A model generated the notes under the pieces. The model was not told the DNA's origin, made no database searches, and saw only the letters and a program-made list of their open reading frames with translations. A stretch of 64,000 bases of DNA from Cutaneotrichosporon cavernicola. Lineage: Eukaryota > Basidiomycota > Tremellomycetes > Trichosporonales > Trichosporonaceae. Location of the stretch: the NCBI RefSeq assembly GCF_030864355.1, contig NC_083396.1:2294001-2358000 (forward strand). The letters run 5' to 3'. The position numbers and the translations under genes are program-made. This document shows, one piece after another, positions 10,558 to 22,353 of the stretch (position 1 is its first letter; each line of letters starts with the position of its first letter).

Positions 10558-12952
10558 CTACTGGCTCTCGTCCTTCTTGACATCCTCGTCGGGGAGCTCA
10601 TCCTCCTCCTCGAGGCTCTCGTTGCCGTCGTTGTCGTCGAGCTCGAGCTCGCCCTCATCCTCGTCGATACGCTCCGAAACGCCGCGGAGGAGGAAGTCGG
10701 CCAGACCCTCGCTGTCGGCTTTGCGCTTGGAAATAGCCTGTTTCTTCTTGCAGTCGGTGCAGGGTTCATGGAGGCGCGCCGCAGCGTTCATGCATAGCTC
10801 GCGGATGCTGCCGGTACGACCGGGGGTGAGTTGGTTGACGAGTTGCTTCTTCTTGAGCTCAAGCTGGCTTCAGTACCACCACCTGAGTATGGGAGCTTAC
10901 CTCGCTAGCGAGGTCCGAAAGACTGAGACTCTTGTAGCCGGCGGTGAGGAGGCGGTCGACGAAGATGAGGCGCTTCTCGAGAGTCCACTGGCCCGGACGC
11001 GAGTGTTTGGGGGGCGCGGTTTTGCAACCCGGGAGCAGGGCGGCAAAGCTCGGGCGGCGGCTGTTCTTGCCCCCTGAGGTGCGGGGAGGGGTAAGCTTGG
11101 GCGTGGTGGTGTGGAGCGACTCGGGCGTCTTGGAGAGACCCTTCTTGGAGAGTGGCGGAGGGGGAGGCGAGCTCTTAGGCGTAAAGTGCACGTCGAGGCC
11201 AACGTGGGCTGCCAGGATCTGGAGATGGGTCGCCATCTGCTCGGGAGCCACGTTGAGTGTGTTGTTGTTGTTGCCCAAAGTTAGGGCGGACAATGGGGTG
11301 GGCGAAAGGGACGCGCTCAGCGTGGTACCACGAGATAGAAGAGGGGTGGGGGAGGTGGAGGTCCGAGTGACAAAAGGTGAAGCATGATCAGTGGCGGGGC
11401 TTGGGTTCACCATGGACTGGGGTTGGGTTTGAACTGTTGAGGGGCTGGGGGTAGCATTGTCAGCGGAGGGTGCGGGACTATGAGTTGAACGCGAGGAGGG
11501 CCGAAAATTGGGGCCTGTAATGTGCTGGTCATGGTAGTTCGTGGGGCCCTGGAACCCGTTGGAGTGGGTCGGGCGGATGCTCATGGTGGGCCGGCGCGGC
11601 TGGGCCGGATGAGGGGGCGGGTTGGGCAGAGGTAGGGGCCCAGAGCCAGGCTCGGTCGCCCAAGTAGGAGCTGTCGGCAACGGGTTGATGGGAAGCGACA
11701 TGATGGCTCTGTCGGCGGCGGATTGCGGGTTGGAGCCCCGCGCGGAGCTCTCACCATGCATGCACGGGTACTGGTAGGCGCTAAGCTGAATAGCAGGTGG
11801 GAGCGGCGGAGGTTGGTAGCTGGGGCGACTGAGCATGTGCGGAGGACTCATGAGTTTTCTGGGTCCGGCGTTGTAGCTCGGACCAGATCTGGCGTTGTAG
11901 CTCGAACCAGATCTGGCGCTGTAGCTGTGGTTGTAGTGACTGTCATGGCTGATACTGCGGTTGTAGTTCTGGTTGTGATCAGAGCTGGATACAGTGGGGC
12001 TGAGAGTGGTGAGGGTTGACTTGTAGGGTGGTTTGAAGCGGCGGCCGGGCTGTGTCAGGCTAGGGTAACCGCCACGGCTAGCAGAGGTGCGGATCGGACC
12101 CGTCTTGGCAGGCTGCTGAACGTCCGAGGAACCATAGCTGTGAGTATGGTGCATGGACGGCGACATGGTTGATTTTTTCGACGGGGGCGCTTGAGACTTA
12201 GGTCCCCCCGACGAAGTCTTGTTGGCGGTGAGAGTGCTGTTGAGGAGAGCCGCGAAAGTGGGGGACGAGTTGCTTGTGATGGATTCACCTTTCGCCCGAG
12301 CCCGTTGGAACTCACACCTAGCCTTGTTGTGGTCGTAGCCGTTTGCCTGGAGATTCTTCCTAGCCGACGACGACGGGGGAGGCGGCGACGCTGGCCCGAG
12401 AGAGTGGGTGGGGACGGTGCGGATCGCGATGGCCGTGCCAGAGAGGTGCGAGGCGGCGGACCCGACGCTGAAATTGGAGTTGGTGGGCGAGATGAAGGTG
12501 GGGCTGATGAGCGGGTGGCTAGAGAGTGACCCAGAAGGCGAAGAGAGACTATTGTCCCGCGAGACGAGATATTCGCAGTGGACGGTGGGGGAGACAAAGT
12601 GAGAGCGAGTAGGCGAGCCGACGATGAAATCTCTGAGAGGAGGGCTCATGTGGCCGGGCGAAGACGATGGTGAGAAGTAGTTACCCTGGTGCCCTTCGCA
12701 CTGCGTATCTCTAAAGATTGTCGAACTGGGGCGAGGCTTTGGTGGACACGTTGGAGAAAACTGAGGCGGCGCCACATCTTGCTGGAAGGGAGCGTGGGGG
12801 CGGAGCGCTTGGGCGACCGACGGGGCGGAGCGGCCAGCATGTTGGAGACCCACCACGGGGGCATTGGGGGTGGCTTGGTCATGAAACTCGGGTTTGACGC
12901 GCTTCTCTACCGGCGAGAGGACATGCGGGTTGGGAGAGGCGGAGCGCTTCAT
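10558..12952 (-). CDS. Large disordered protein with C-terminal small helical domain
   Basis: Two exons, 12952-10901 and 10863-10558, join in phase over a 37-nt intron to give 785 residues. It begins MKRSASPNPHVLSPVEKR (NLS-like) and is Ser/Pro/Asn-rich and disordered for about 640 residues. Near residues 650-720 is a compact helical domain: WTLEKRLIFVDRLLTAGYK, then LSLSDLASE, the intron, then LELKKKQLVNQL and IRELCMNAAARL. An acidic tail ends DEDVKKDESQ. The domain pattern (Trp, amphipathic helix, helix-turn-helix-like Leu-x-Leu/Val-x-Lys, basic Arg helix) recurs in the two small genes at 16.5 and 17.1 kb with the intron at the same place. A DNA- or chromatin-binding role is inferred, not shown. 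An in-frame ATG at 13346-13348 would add 132 residues; I prefer 12952 for composition. Confidence 0.75.
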
Positions 12953-15900
12953 GGCGCTGAGGAGGCACTGGCAGATAGAGTTGGTCAGGGCTGGGCGGTG
13001 GTGAGTCGTGAGGTGGGCTCGAGCTCCTTTATCTTGAGCTGCTTGATGACTACGATGCCTCTCATACCTACCCCTTCCTTCGCCCCGGGGGGCCAGTGCG
13101 AACAAGGTATCATTGTTTGGGGCGAACGGAATCGAGTAGAACCTCGAACGCACACCCACCCTCGCGCCACCCGTCAGAGACTCGATTGTCTGCTCTGCGT
13201 AGCCCACACATCCTACAACCACATCGTTTGTTGTATCCCGTTCCCCAATACAGTCTATGGAAGCCTCATGAGTTCCAAGCGCCGGAGGCGTTATGCGCAC
13301 GGGAGTGAGGAGTGGCACGTAGCATCTCCGAGAACGGAACCACGCCATCCTCAGCGCTTGCCGAAGATCGCGCTGTGAGAATGCCCGTGCTGTACATCAC
13401 ATGCGGGAACGGGACAAAGCGATTCCCCTGCGAGGGGATCGGGACCCAAACCGGGAAAGGGCCAGATGGCCCGAGGGCGAGCCGAGAAAGAGAAGCCGGA
13501 ACGTGAACGTTGGGGAGAAGCGCTTGGACTCCTCCCCCCGTGAAGCGTGGCGCAGCACGTGTTCCTTGTACTTCCGAGTTTATTCTTTGACCTGCTCCTC
13601 GGCCACTAAAATCTCCTCAGTCCGGGGACAGCGCAAGCCAACACGAGCCCTCGCGATTCAGAAAAACCCGCTCTTGAGAGCGCCCCTAAAATTGCAAAAT
13701 TGCGGTGTCAACATGTATGGGCAAGGACGACATTGGTGTGCCACTCTCACGTCTCCCGGTGGCCTGTGAATGGGTGCTCAGAGAGACACAGTTCGTCCGT
13801 CTCCTTCTTCGATTGCCTCCCGAGCTCTGGAGGACCGCATGCATTTCCAGACCTATGACAAAGGGAAGAGTAGACCAAGCTTCTCGGAGAACAATGATCA
13901 GAAATCACAAATAAATCACCTACTCAGGCGCCACGATCATCCACACACCCGTCACTCACAGCCTCTCTGACCAACCCCGATCCGGAAGCCATTGACCCCT
14001 TGCCTTGGCGAGGAGCTTGCCTGAGAGCACGGGCTGATGTGCTGTCGTGCTCAGCATGTCGGATATATCTTCCGACGCCCGCCGGCCCCGCCTGAATCCC
14101 GCCTGGTAGCACTCCCAGGCTCGCCCGCCGTTCCCGATGAGATCAGATGGGGAGTAATTTTAAAACAAACAGCGTTTTCCCGTCGTTACTTTTGAGTGTG
14201 TGTGAGTTTCGTCGCTTGGGTACGTGTGACCTGGAAGGTGTGGCAAGCAGTTAAGTCTGGAGCCGAGGAGAACTCTCAGCGGCAAAACCAAGTCTTCCAA
14301 CTGGGAACAATGGAGCGCGAGGAGGCTAGAAGATCGGGCTGAAGGCTGAGCTGACCTGGCTGACCTGTGGGCCGGGAGAGTGGGGCCGGCGGAGGCGCCA
14401 CAGTCCAATCACTCGATTGTCGGGGGTAAACCTGACTCCCCTAGCCGTTCCCCTTTCCACCACCCATTTCTCTCATCTCTCCATGTACCACCACACTCAC
14501 TTTCTCTCTTTCTAAAAGTGCAGAGTCAACCTTGTCGACGTGCACGTCTAACTCACATTTTGGTATGGAACGGAAGCTTATGGTAGCCTGACAGGTCGGC
14601 TTACCCGTGTGGTGAGCGTTCTCCCAGTAGCCAAAGGACGTGTGTCCAAGCCGAGTATGTTTCCAGAGCGGGGTTTTTGGAGGTGAATTTATTCGTGTTG
14701 AGGACGATGCCATAATTTTCCGAGGTAACGAAGCGGCAGGACTACAAGATGACTCAAGAGAAAGGATGAAAGGAGGGGTGGGCGTATGGTTGTTTCTCTT
14801 TGGTTTGCTACCTAAGCTTGCGTCGCGATTGGAGCCCCAGAAACGACATGCACTTCTCCCGGGGGAGAGATACGTTGTCCCAAGGCTGAGGAGAGGAAGG
14901 GAGGGCTGTCCTACAGCGAGACCGGATCGTGTTGGCGATGCTGACGGACCACCGTACTGTAGCGTCGAGAGGGGCTCAATCGTCGTTGCGACTTGCGTAC
15001 AGTACGCGACGTGGCAGTTCGTCCGCTGTCCTCATGCATCCATCCGGGGAACACCTCTGTAGTCAGGAGTTACAGGGAGAAATTGTAGCGCTCACTGCTT
15101 GAATTGCAAACTTTTTTCCAGGACAGACCGCAATAACAATGCTCACTGGTGTCGCCGAGAATGGAAGGAGGGTCGAGCTTGGGGACCCTGTTGCTGAAGA
15201 AGATCGCTGTAACCTACAGGCGAGCCAGTGTCGTAGGCGATAGATGTGGCGGTCGCGGTGATTTTTCCGGTCCTCCTGGACTGTCGCCAATGCTTTCACG
15301 ACATCACTGGGATACGCAACTGAATAAAAACGGGAGAAGCGTGACACGATAGCCTGGGGTAAGCTTTAGGTATGTGTTGGGTCGTTTTGACAGTCCATCA
15401 TCTGGGATGGGAGGGAGTTGCAGGAGCAGAAAGTTGAGAGGGGGCTGCAGAAAAGAGGAGGTGTTTGAGGAGGAGCAAGCGGCTTCCCAGGTTCGTCTAG
15501 ACTCCTGGAGCCCACACCTTCTGGAAGAGCACGAATTTTTCAGACAGTGGTCGCGACGAACAGGAGTCAGAGGCGCTAGGTTGAGGAGGAGACGGGCACC
15601 AATGTACGACAGGTGCAGGTTAGTAGCGCAACACACGGCTTCGCAATTGGCGACTCGCTCGCCGGGACCAGGGAAACTTCCCGGATCGCGGTGCGGAATT
15701 CATGACCGGGAAATGTGAAGGTCCCTCCCTGTAAGCGGTGAGCGACCAACTCGATCAGCTCAGCCAACCCTCACCCCTCACCCCTCAGTAGACTCACGAT
15801 AAGGCCAACTATATGTTGTGCGGGACGAGGCCGACCAATGTCGCAAGCAGAGGTAGAAAAAGTGGGAATCAATATTTGCCAGCAATCCGGGCAACTGGCA

Positions 15901-16553
15901 AAGTCCAGGCTCCCTCTCTCTCCCAACCAGGACATGGGATGTCACGGAAGCGAAGAATGAGGTGAGCACAGACGAGGAACAGAATGATCCTGTGGTGCAC
16001 CTGGTGCCTCCGCCTTTGTCGTTTTGCTCTGAACTGCGCTTCTTGGATCGCCGCCCGTCGAAATCACACGCATTGGGAGTGGAATGCTGAGGCGAGTGCG
16101 AGGAAGATGACGCCATGCTCAAAGCGCGATCAGCCATGTCCGGGACCTCCGGAGCTCGCACCAACATGTCGCGTGATCTTTTGCTATACCCCCTTCCGGC
16201 GCCACCCGCCACTGCACGGACAAAGCCTTCAGGAGCACATGGGATCTATCACATGGGGCGAGGTCGTGGCGAGGAGGGGGCAATGAGGCCTGTGCTCTTG
16301 CTACTGGAGGTCACTGACCAGTACCACCAAGCGTGGGTTGGTGACCAGAGAGAGCGACTTCAACCTGACGAGAGCGATAGACTAGTGACGCCCGACTCAG
16401 GGAAACAATGTGCTTATCTTACCGGAATGACCGGGCGAAGATGTGGTCTGAGCGTGCTATTGTACTGTCTGACTTTCGCTCCTTCATGGTAAAACACTCC
16501 AGTATCTATGTGACTCAGGCGAAAGGCCAGTACCACAGCTCCCTTGTCTTGCA
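12953..16553. other. Long gene-free stretch (3.6 kb)
   Basis: Several frames up to 140 codons occur (for example + 14640-15062 and - 15778-16212), but none shows conserved protein features or closing splice phases. The minus frame near 16130-15980 (starting MADRALSMASSSSH, with a basic KKRSSEQ stretch) is the most gene-like. It could be a decayed or fast-evolving relative of the two small genes beside it, but I cannot support this. No RNA gene or transposon end was recognised. Confidence 0.4.
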
Positions 16554-16942
16554 CTACGCACCGCCCTTCTTGGCGCGCACCAGTTCAATCGCCATCCGGC
16601 GGATGTTGCTGCGCCCGTTCTTGAGCTGGTCCACCACCTGGCTCTTGTTGACCCCGAGCTGGCGTCAGATTCGCCTATCCAATCCTCTAAACCAACCTTG
16701 TTCGCAACAGCGTCCGTGTCCATAGACTTCGCAGCGATGTCGAACACGGTCTCTAGCAGAGCAGCGCTACGCTCGGCGTCCCACATCGTTTTGCCGCGGC
16801 TGGCACCGCTCATAGCCTTCGCCTTGTGGCACTTCTCCTTCTCGGCCTTGGCCTTCTTCGGAAGAAGAGAGGCACTGCGGTCGTGGTTATGCTTGTCATT
16901 GTTGGTTGGCGGGTCAGAGTTGTTACGCTCCCGTTTGACCAT
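16554..16942 (-). CDS. Small basic helical-domain protein, paralog B
   Basis: Two exons, 16942-16697 and 16658-16554, with a 38-nt intron; 116 residues. N-terminal half is basic and disordered (MVKRERNNSDPPTNND, PKKAKAEKEKCHKAKA). The domain is MWDAERSAALLETVFDIAAK, SMDTDAVANK, intron, LGVNKSQVVDQLKNGRSN, IRRMAIELVRAKKGGA. It matches its neighbour at 17.1 kb in domain order, in the 105-nt last exon and in the identical C-terminus VRAKKGGA, and more distantly the domain at the end of the 10.5-13 kb gene. Three helices with a conserved Trp and a helix-turn-helix-like centre suggest a SANT/Myb-like nucleic-acid binder, as an inference. No named family recognised. Confidence 0.75.
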
Positions 16943-17101
16943 GGTGGATATGGGAAGATGGGTGGATGAGAAATAAGTGGAGGAGTGACGCCGAGTGCTG
17001 CGGGCAGACACTGCTTGCTGACACCATTGCGCCCTCACAACGCCCAGTCATGTACGTTCATAGTCCCCTAGCCAACCAATGCCCCCACCGAACAGCCCGC
17101 C

Positions 17102-17484
17102 TCACGCGCCGCCCTTCTTCGCACGCACAAGGTCGATGGCGAGCTTGCGCAGGTTGTTGCGGTTCTTGACAAGCTGGTCGCCGACCGACTGCTTGCTCAC
17201 CCCCAGCTGCCGTAAGCGCTAGCACATGCCCGAGCGCGCACTTGCGTAGCGAGTGCCTCCTTGTCAATCGTCTTGGACGCGGCATCGAAGACAGCCTCGA
17301 GGAGGGTGATGGTTTGGGCTGTGTCCCAGATCTTGGGCTTGATGCCGGCTTTGGTGGGTCCCTTGGCTTTGGGGGCACCCTTGTTGCCCCGGGACTTCTT
17401 CGGAGGAGGGGGACTGGGGCTGGGACTGGCCGAAGGAGAGTTGCCAGAAGGGTCGGGAGACTCGGGCAGCTGGTGCTTGACCAT
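17102..17484 (-). CDS. Small basic helical-domain protein, paralog C
   Basis: Two exons, 17484-17242 and 17206-17102, with a 35-nt intron; 115 residues. It begins MVKHQLPESPDPSGNSPS, has a Pro/Ser-rich then Lys-rich linker (KKSRGNKGAPKAKGPTK), then the domain IWDTAQTITLLEAVFDAASK, TIDKEALATQ, intron, LGVSKQSVGDQL, NNLRKLAIDLVRAKKGGA. It is a head-to-tail tandem duplicate of the 16.5 kb gene, 159 bp apart, with the intron at the same codon and the last exon of equal length (105 nt). The conserved domain beside diverged disordered N-termini shows selection on the domain. Function unknown; small size and basic charge fit a chromatin-associated protein. Confidence 0.78.
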
Positions 17485-17697
17485 CTTGTATGCTTGAATG
17501 GGATTGAAAGTGATGTGTGAGGTGTAGAAGGGATGAGAGGCGGTGAGAACAAACGAGTGAGTCATACGAAGGAGGCAAACGGGCCGAGCGCGGTCAGCAG
17601 TCAGTCCGCATGGGATGGGCACGGTGGGCGCGACAGCATGCATTGCGCCCAAGGAGACTGGCCAAAGTTGCGTTCTGCCAATTATAATTAGTTCCAT

Positions 17698-19023
17698 CTA
17701 CTCGGGCTCCTCGAACTGGCCGTCTGGGTCCATGCGCGCCGTGAGCTGCGCATATGCAGCTGGGAGCTGGTCGCGCGGGATGTCGAACGCGTCGCGGAAC
17801 GGCCCGAGGCGCTTGAGCAGCTTGCGATCCGTCTCCTTGTCCATGTCCGACGGTGCGAACTGCACCATCTTCTTCCATTGCTTGCGCTGCTTGTCGAACT
17901 CGTTTCGCAGGGATAGCCGTAAAGTGTAGTCTGGGGTCAGCTACCCATCTATTACTGTCAGCTTTGACTCACTGCGCCCGCCTGTCGTCTGGATGCACTT
18001 ATATATCCGCTCGTCACCTGTCTTCGGGTCAGGTCGTACCTGTGCGTCGAGAATGTCCAGGCCAGTGAGCTCCTCGTATAGTCTCACCGAGAGGCTGTGG
18101 ACCTCGTTCACGACAGGCTTGGCGGCCGGCTCAGCTGAACGCCGCATCTGCGCGGCCGTCTCCTGCAGCTTGCGCGAGTGCGCAATTTCCTCCTGATATT
18201 CACGCTGCAGCGCCGCAACTGCCATCAGTTCCACATCAGGAAGACCAGCTCACTCTCTCCGTCCTTTGCCTTGACGACATCCCACAACTTGTGCACCTCG
18301 CCCTGCAGTTCGCGCTGGCCCATTCGTTCCAGCTTGGCGTCGAATTTCGGGGGCGCAGCGGAGGCTTCGGCTCGATCTAGCGCTTGTTGTGACGCTGCTA
18401 GGGCCTCCTCAAGAGATTTGACCTTGGCCATCTGCTTCTCGTAGAGGGCCTCCTGGCTTCGAATCACTTCAGCTTGCGCTGCTGGTCAGCTCGCTCGATG
18501 GGTCGGTAACTCACCTTTAGACTTGGCTTCCGCCGTCTCCTTGAACTTTTCCAGCAGCGCTTCTGGTCCCGAGTTCCGCAGGCTGGACAACTGCTCGAAC
18601 TGCTTCGCGAAGGCGTCGCGCTCTCTCCTCAATCGATCGCACTCAGCCTGCACCTGTACGGTCAGCTTGCTGTACACCCGTGGAAACTGGCAGGGACTCA
18701 CGCGCTTGAGCTCGCCTTGGTCTCTGGAGGATTTGGAGGGCACGAGGTTTGACTCTCGGGCCGCCCGTGACGGGTCCTGCTCCTCGACCACCATCGCCTC
18801 CTCCACTTCGGGTGACTTGTCCTTCTTCGGCACTTTCGGTGGTCGGTCCACCTTCTTCACCGGCTTCATTGGCTCGTCGTCCAAGAAGGCTGTGAGTCAG
18901 AGCGGAGCACGGGCGTTACCCACCATCAAAGTCATCCTCGGGCTCGCTCACGATCTTGGGCGCCTTGGCTTTCGGTGGCGCGTTCTCCTTTCCGCGTTTG
19001 CTGGAGGGTGCTTTCGGCGGCAT
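17698..19023 (-). CDS. CSM1: Monopolin subunit Csm1/Pcs1-like chromosome segregation protein
   Basis: Six exons: 19023-18924, 18889-18702, 18653-18515, 18478-18254, 18218-17973, 17930-17698; phases close, giving 376 residues. Residues 1-100 are basic/acidic and disordered (MPPKAPSSKRGKENAPPK). Then comes a long coiled coil (QAECDRLRRERDAFAKQF to KLQETAAQMRRS), followed by a globular C-terminal domain with VRLYEELTGLDILDAQVRPD, GDERIYKCIQTTGG, YTLRLSLRN and a tail ending PDGQFEEPE. That architecture (coiled coil plus a domain opening with LYEELTGL) is the Csm1/Pcs1 family, the V-shaped kinetochore-crosslinking monopolin core that also acts at rDNA. It is divergent from ERCC1 across 345 bp. Confidence 0.78.
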
Positions 19024-19368
19024 GGCGTCGTTTTCGACAGTGACCTGCTTGTATGGGGCGTATCTGTAAGCTTTTACAGGTGTGAGTGACGGTCCTGTCG
19101 CGTGCGGCCGTCTGAGATCTTGTTGTATGATTGTGTGAGATGCAATGTTGACTTTTGCCACCTGAAACTCGAGGTTGTTTGTTTGTGTCCCAAAGTCAGC
19201 CACCACTTGAATTAATTTATTAAATCCTCCCATCTAATTTAGCATTCCCCGCGGGGTCAGTTGACGTCAACCCCCAGAAATCATCTCCCGGCAATATCAA
19301 CACTGTTCTTCAACCATTCTTCAACCATTCTTCATTCGCCACCTCAACCATCAGCATCAGCGTCAGCT
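19024..19368. promoter_or_regulatory. Shared divergent promoter of CSM1 and ERCC1
   Basis: A 345-bp spacer between two start codons. It contains an AT-rich core (about 19208-19224) and two perfect palindromes listed separately. The arrangement implies a common control region for a chromosome-segregation gene and a repair gene. Confidence 0.6.
19247..19271. promoter_or_regulatory. Two palindromes, one a CRE (TGACGTCA)
   Basis: CCCCGCGGGG (19247-19256) and, three bases on, GTTGACGTCAAC (19260-19271), which holds the consensus CRE octamer TGACGTCA. The CRE is about 100 bp upstream of the ERCC1 start and is the classic ATF/CREB bZIP site. Binding is inferred from sequence only. Confidence 0.55.
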
Positions 19369-20746
19369 ATGGACCCACCACCGCCTCCCACGAAGTCGGG
19401 TTCATTGTCAGCTCCTGGGTTTCAATCAGCGTCCTCGGTTCTCCGATCCACCCACGTTACCTCGCTCAACTCGAACCGTAACGCGTCTGGCAACTTGCCT
19501 CCTATCCCCAAGCAACCCCCATCGTGCTTAAGCACAGAAGGGGATAAAGATGATGGATCATCAGCACCTTCTGCTTCATCATCTTCTAAGCCAGTAAACA
19601 GGCCTGCGGCGAGCAAGAACGCCATCGTGTACAGTGTATTGCAGGTGAGTAATGGGCTAGCGGGCGAGCAAGTCATGGTACTGATCTTGGAGCTGACGCT
19701 GTACAGAGGCGCAACCCCATCCTTCCCCTCATCCGAAGCGTTGGTCTCGAGATTGGTGACATCGTCGTGGACTACCAGGTCGGCGCTCACAACGGTGTGC
19801 TGTTCTTGAGGTAGGCCCTCGAGATCACTCGCCTTACTGATGTCAAGCCTGAAGTATCATCGTTTGCATCCCGAGTATATCCACTCGCGAATCGAGAAAA
19901 TGAGGCACGCTTACAACCTCCGCATCTTGTTGATTCTGTGTGACATCGTATGTGCTATCTGCATGTCATTACGCTGACTGTAGAGCGAGCACCAACAATC
20001 TCTCCGCGAATTGAGCAAGGTTGCGGTCATCAACGAGATGACGATCCTCGTGGCGTTCTCGTGAGTGGGTGCTTCAAGCCGAGATTAACTATTGCAGCAA
20101 CGAGGAAGCTGCCCAGTACCTGACCACCCTCAAGGCATATGAACACAAGTCAGCGGACACGCTCAAGGAGAAGGTTCACCAAACATACCCGTCTCAACTG
20201 CAGCACGTTCTCACCAGCGGTCGGAAGGTCAACAAATCTAACGCGGAGGCCATAGCAGCGCAGTTCGGGGTACGCTGCCCTATTCATATGGATAACTGAC
20301 CTCAGTCGTTTGACAACATCGTCCGACAGTCCAACTACTCTCTCAGCGCCGTCAAGGGGTTAGGCAAGGTCAAGATCGTCTCTCTCCTCGACGCGTTCAA
20401 CAAGCCCTTTGTCGCAGGTCTGGGCACGGCGTCGCAGACTCGGACACCTGTTGCGTCGACCATTCAGGCGCAGGAAGTGACACCTGTGGCGGAGGCTGAT
20501 TCTGACTCTGGCTCGAGCTCCTCTCTCATAGACGACGGTATCGAGCCTGCCCAGTTGTCAGACATTCGCCCGCCCACCCCACCAACGCCTACCCGGCCTC
20601 GGGACCAGGGACCAAGTCGTTCACCTAGCCTGGAGCCTGACGACCCCTCGCGACGGAAGAGCGACATTGTATGGCATGACCCACTCGACGACGACGATGA
20701 CGGCGATGAAACCGACGGCCGAGATCCGAAGCGACAGCGAGTGTAA
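19369..20746 (+). CDS. RAD10: ERCC1/Rad10, structure-specific endonuclease subunit
   Basis: Six exons: 19369-19644, 19707-19810, 19848-19947, 19984-20060, 20098-20269, 20306-20746; 389 residues. The ERCC1 central domain is clear: RRNPILPLIRSVGLEIGDI, VVDYQVGAHNGVLFLSLKYH, HPEYIHSRIEKM, then NLRILLILCDISEHQQSLREL. The HhH2 tandem follows (GRKVNKSNAEAIAAQFGSF, YSLSAVKGLGKVKIVSLLDA), which binds XPF/Rad1 and DNA. In the family it is the non-catalytic partner of XPF/Rad1 that cuts 5' of lesions in nucleotide excision repair. The N-terminal 90 residues and the C-terminal 110 (acidic, ending PKRQRV, NLS-like) are disordered extensions. Confidence 0.95.
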
Positions 20747-22332
20747 CTGTTGCCAGCCACCGGCCGGTTCTACAACATCCTGGAACTCGCACCGTTGTCA
20801 GATGATACGACCATGGTGTGAACTCGGCAGTGGCTGTGCCTTGTCATGGTGTATTCTGGTGCGAAGGACGTGATGCTCACCATCGGGCCCCGCACTCGAG
20901 TTTCGTCACACTTGCTCATGTCACCACGAGCCAGTTAGCGTAGTCAAGCTTACTGCGATATTCAAATACCGCGGTGATGGTCAAGGCGGTCGCCTTTAAG
21001 AAATAAATCGTGGCGTGTATGTTGCCCTGGTACCTTGCAAGGCGTCTGACTTGCATTGCATACTGAATGGGGCGTGTGTAGGGCGGGTGATGAAACTGAT
21101 TACATCTAGACACAACTGAGGCACACACCTAGCAGTCAGGGGCCATCTCGACCTCTATCTTGGATACAAATGAGGCATTCGGTTGTGGAATGTGTATGTC
21201 TCCTGCACGCCTGACGACATCCAGACAACGCACAACGAGTCGAATGCGGACCTCGACCGAGCGACAAAGGAATGCCATGTCAACGCCTGCAACGTGGTTG
21301 GCAATGTGAGGTCCAGAGCCGCCAACGTACCTGTGTCAGGTCAATTACTTGGGGCGCTTCCATTCCACGACGAGGCATCCTGGCCACAAATGCCGCATCG
21401 GATACACAGCTGGACCTCTGGCTTGGTAATCTACAAATCATGGCCCCGATTTGGCAACGTCTCCGTTGCCAAGAACGCTGAGCGGAATCCAAGCCTGACT
21501 CCCGGCGTCGGACCTATCTCTCACCCCGTCCGTGAACGCCACTTGTCCAGGGCGTTGCCCCGGCAAGCTTGTTAGGCTCACCTCGTTCTGCCATTTACAG
21601 ACAGAGAGTATCTGCTGCACGTCCCCTCCCCCCTCCCCCTGGTTCCCTCAAATACCCCTAACACCAGACCGGGTCGGCGGTACCTCCGCTTCCAGAAAAG
21701 CGGTCCCTTTGTGCGCCTGCACAAAATCCGTCAATGGCAAAGGCGTTCATTGTTTTCGAATCGCGGTATCCGGTCAAGGCCGCAGTGGCAGCGCCAGCGC
21801 CACCGCCACCGTGCTGCTTCTTGCCGGCTTTTGGCCTACAGATAGCGGCCTGCAGGGCCACACACGATAATCTCGCCCATGGAATGTCCACTCATTAAAG
21901 GGCCGATCCGAGGCTTTGGGCGGGGCGGGCTTGCTGCTACAGGGGCAGTTGGACTGTTTTCTGGTACGGAATGAGACCTGGAAAAGCAATAACATCGCGC
22001 GAAGACGAGCGTGATCCCTCTACCGCGATGTCCTGATATGGTGCGTCTGGTTATTGTAGACTAGTCACTGGTCAAGGCGTGTTGGTACGCCGTCAAACTC
22101 AATTCAGCGAGACCAGCGGATAGCGGGAGTTCCGGCGCCAAGCCACAAGTCCAGTGACACTCTACTGCTCGCACGCCCGAGCGCGAACGTCAAGGCAAGT
22201 TGAGAGGCCGACGCCACTACGCCGGGCACTTGATCGGGACTGTCAACACCCGAAACTTGGGACCGCCGGACACCCCGGAACAGATGTCCTGAACGCTATG
22301 ACCAGACCGCGACCAGGTCCAGACGCAACCTG

Positions 22333-22353
22333 CCCCCCCCCCCCCCCCCCCCC
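22333..22353. repeat. C homopolymer, 21 nt
   Basis: Twenty-one consecutive C. On the other strand a G tract of this length could form a quadruplex or cause polymerase slippage; its length in the assembly may also be inexact. Confidence 0.9.

Noticed and set aside
14640..15062. 140-codon + strand frame
   Set aside because: No domain, mixed composition, no splice partners and no plausible promoter or neighbour support.
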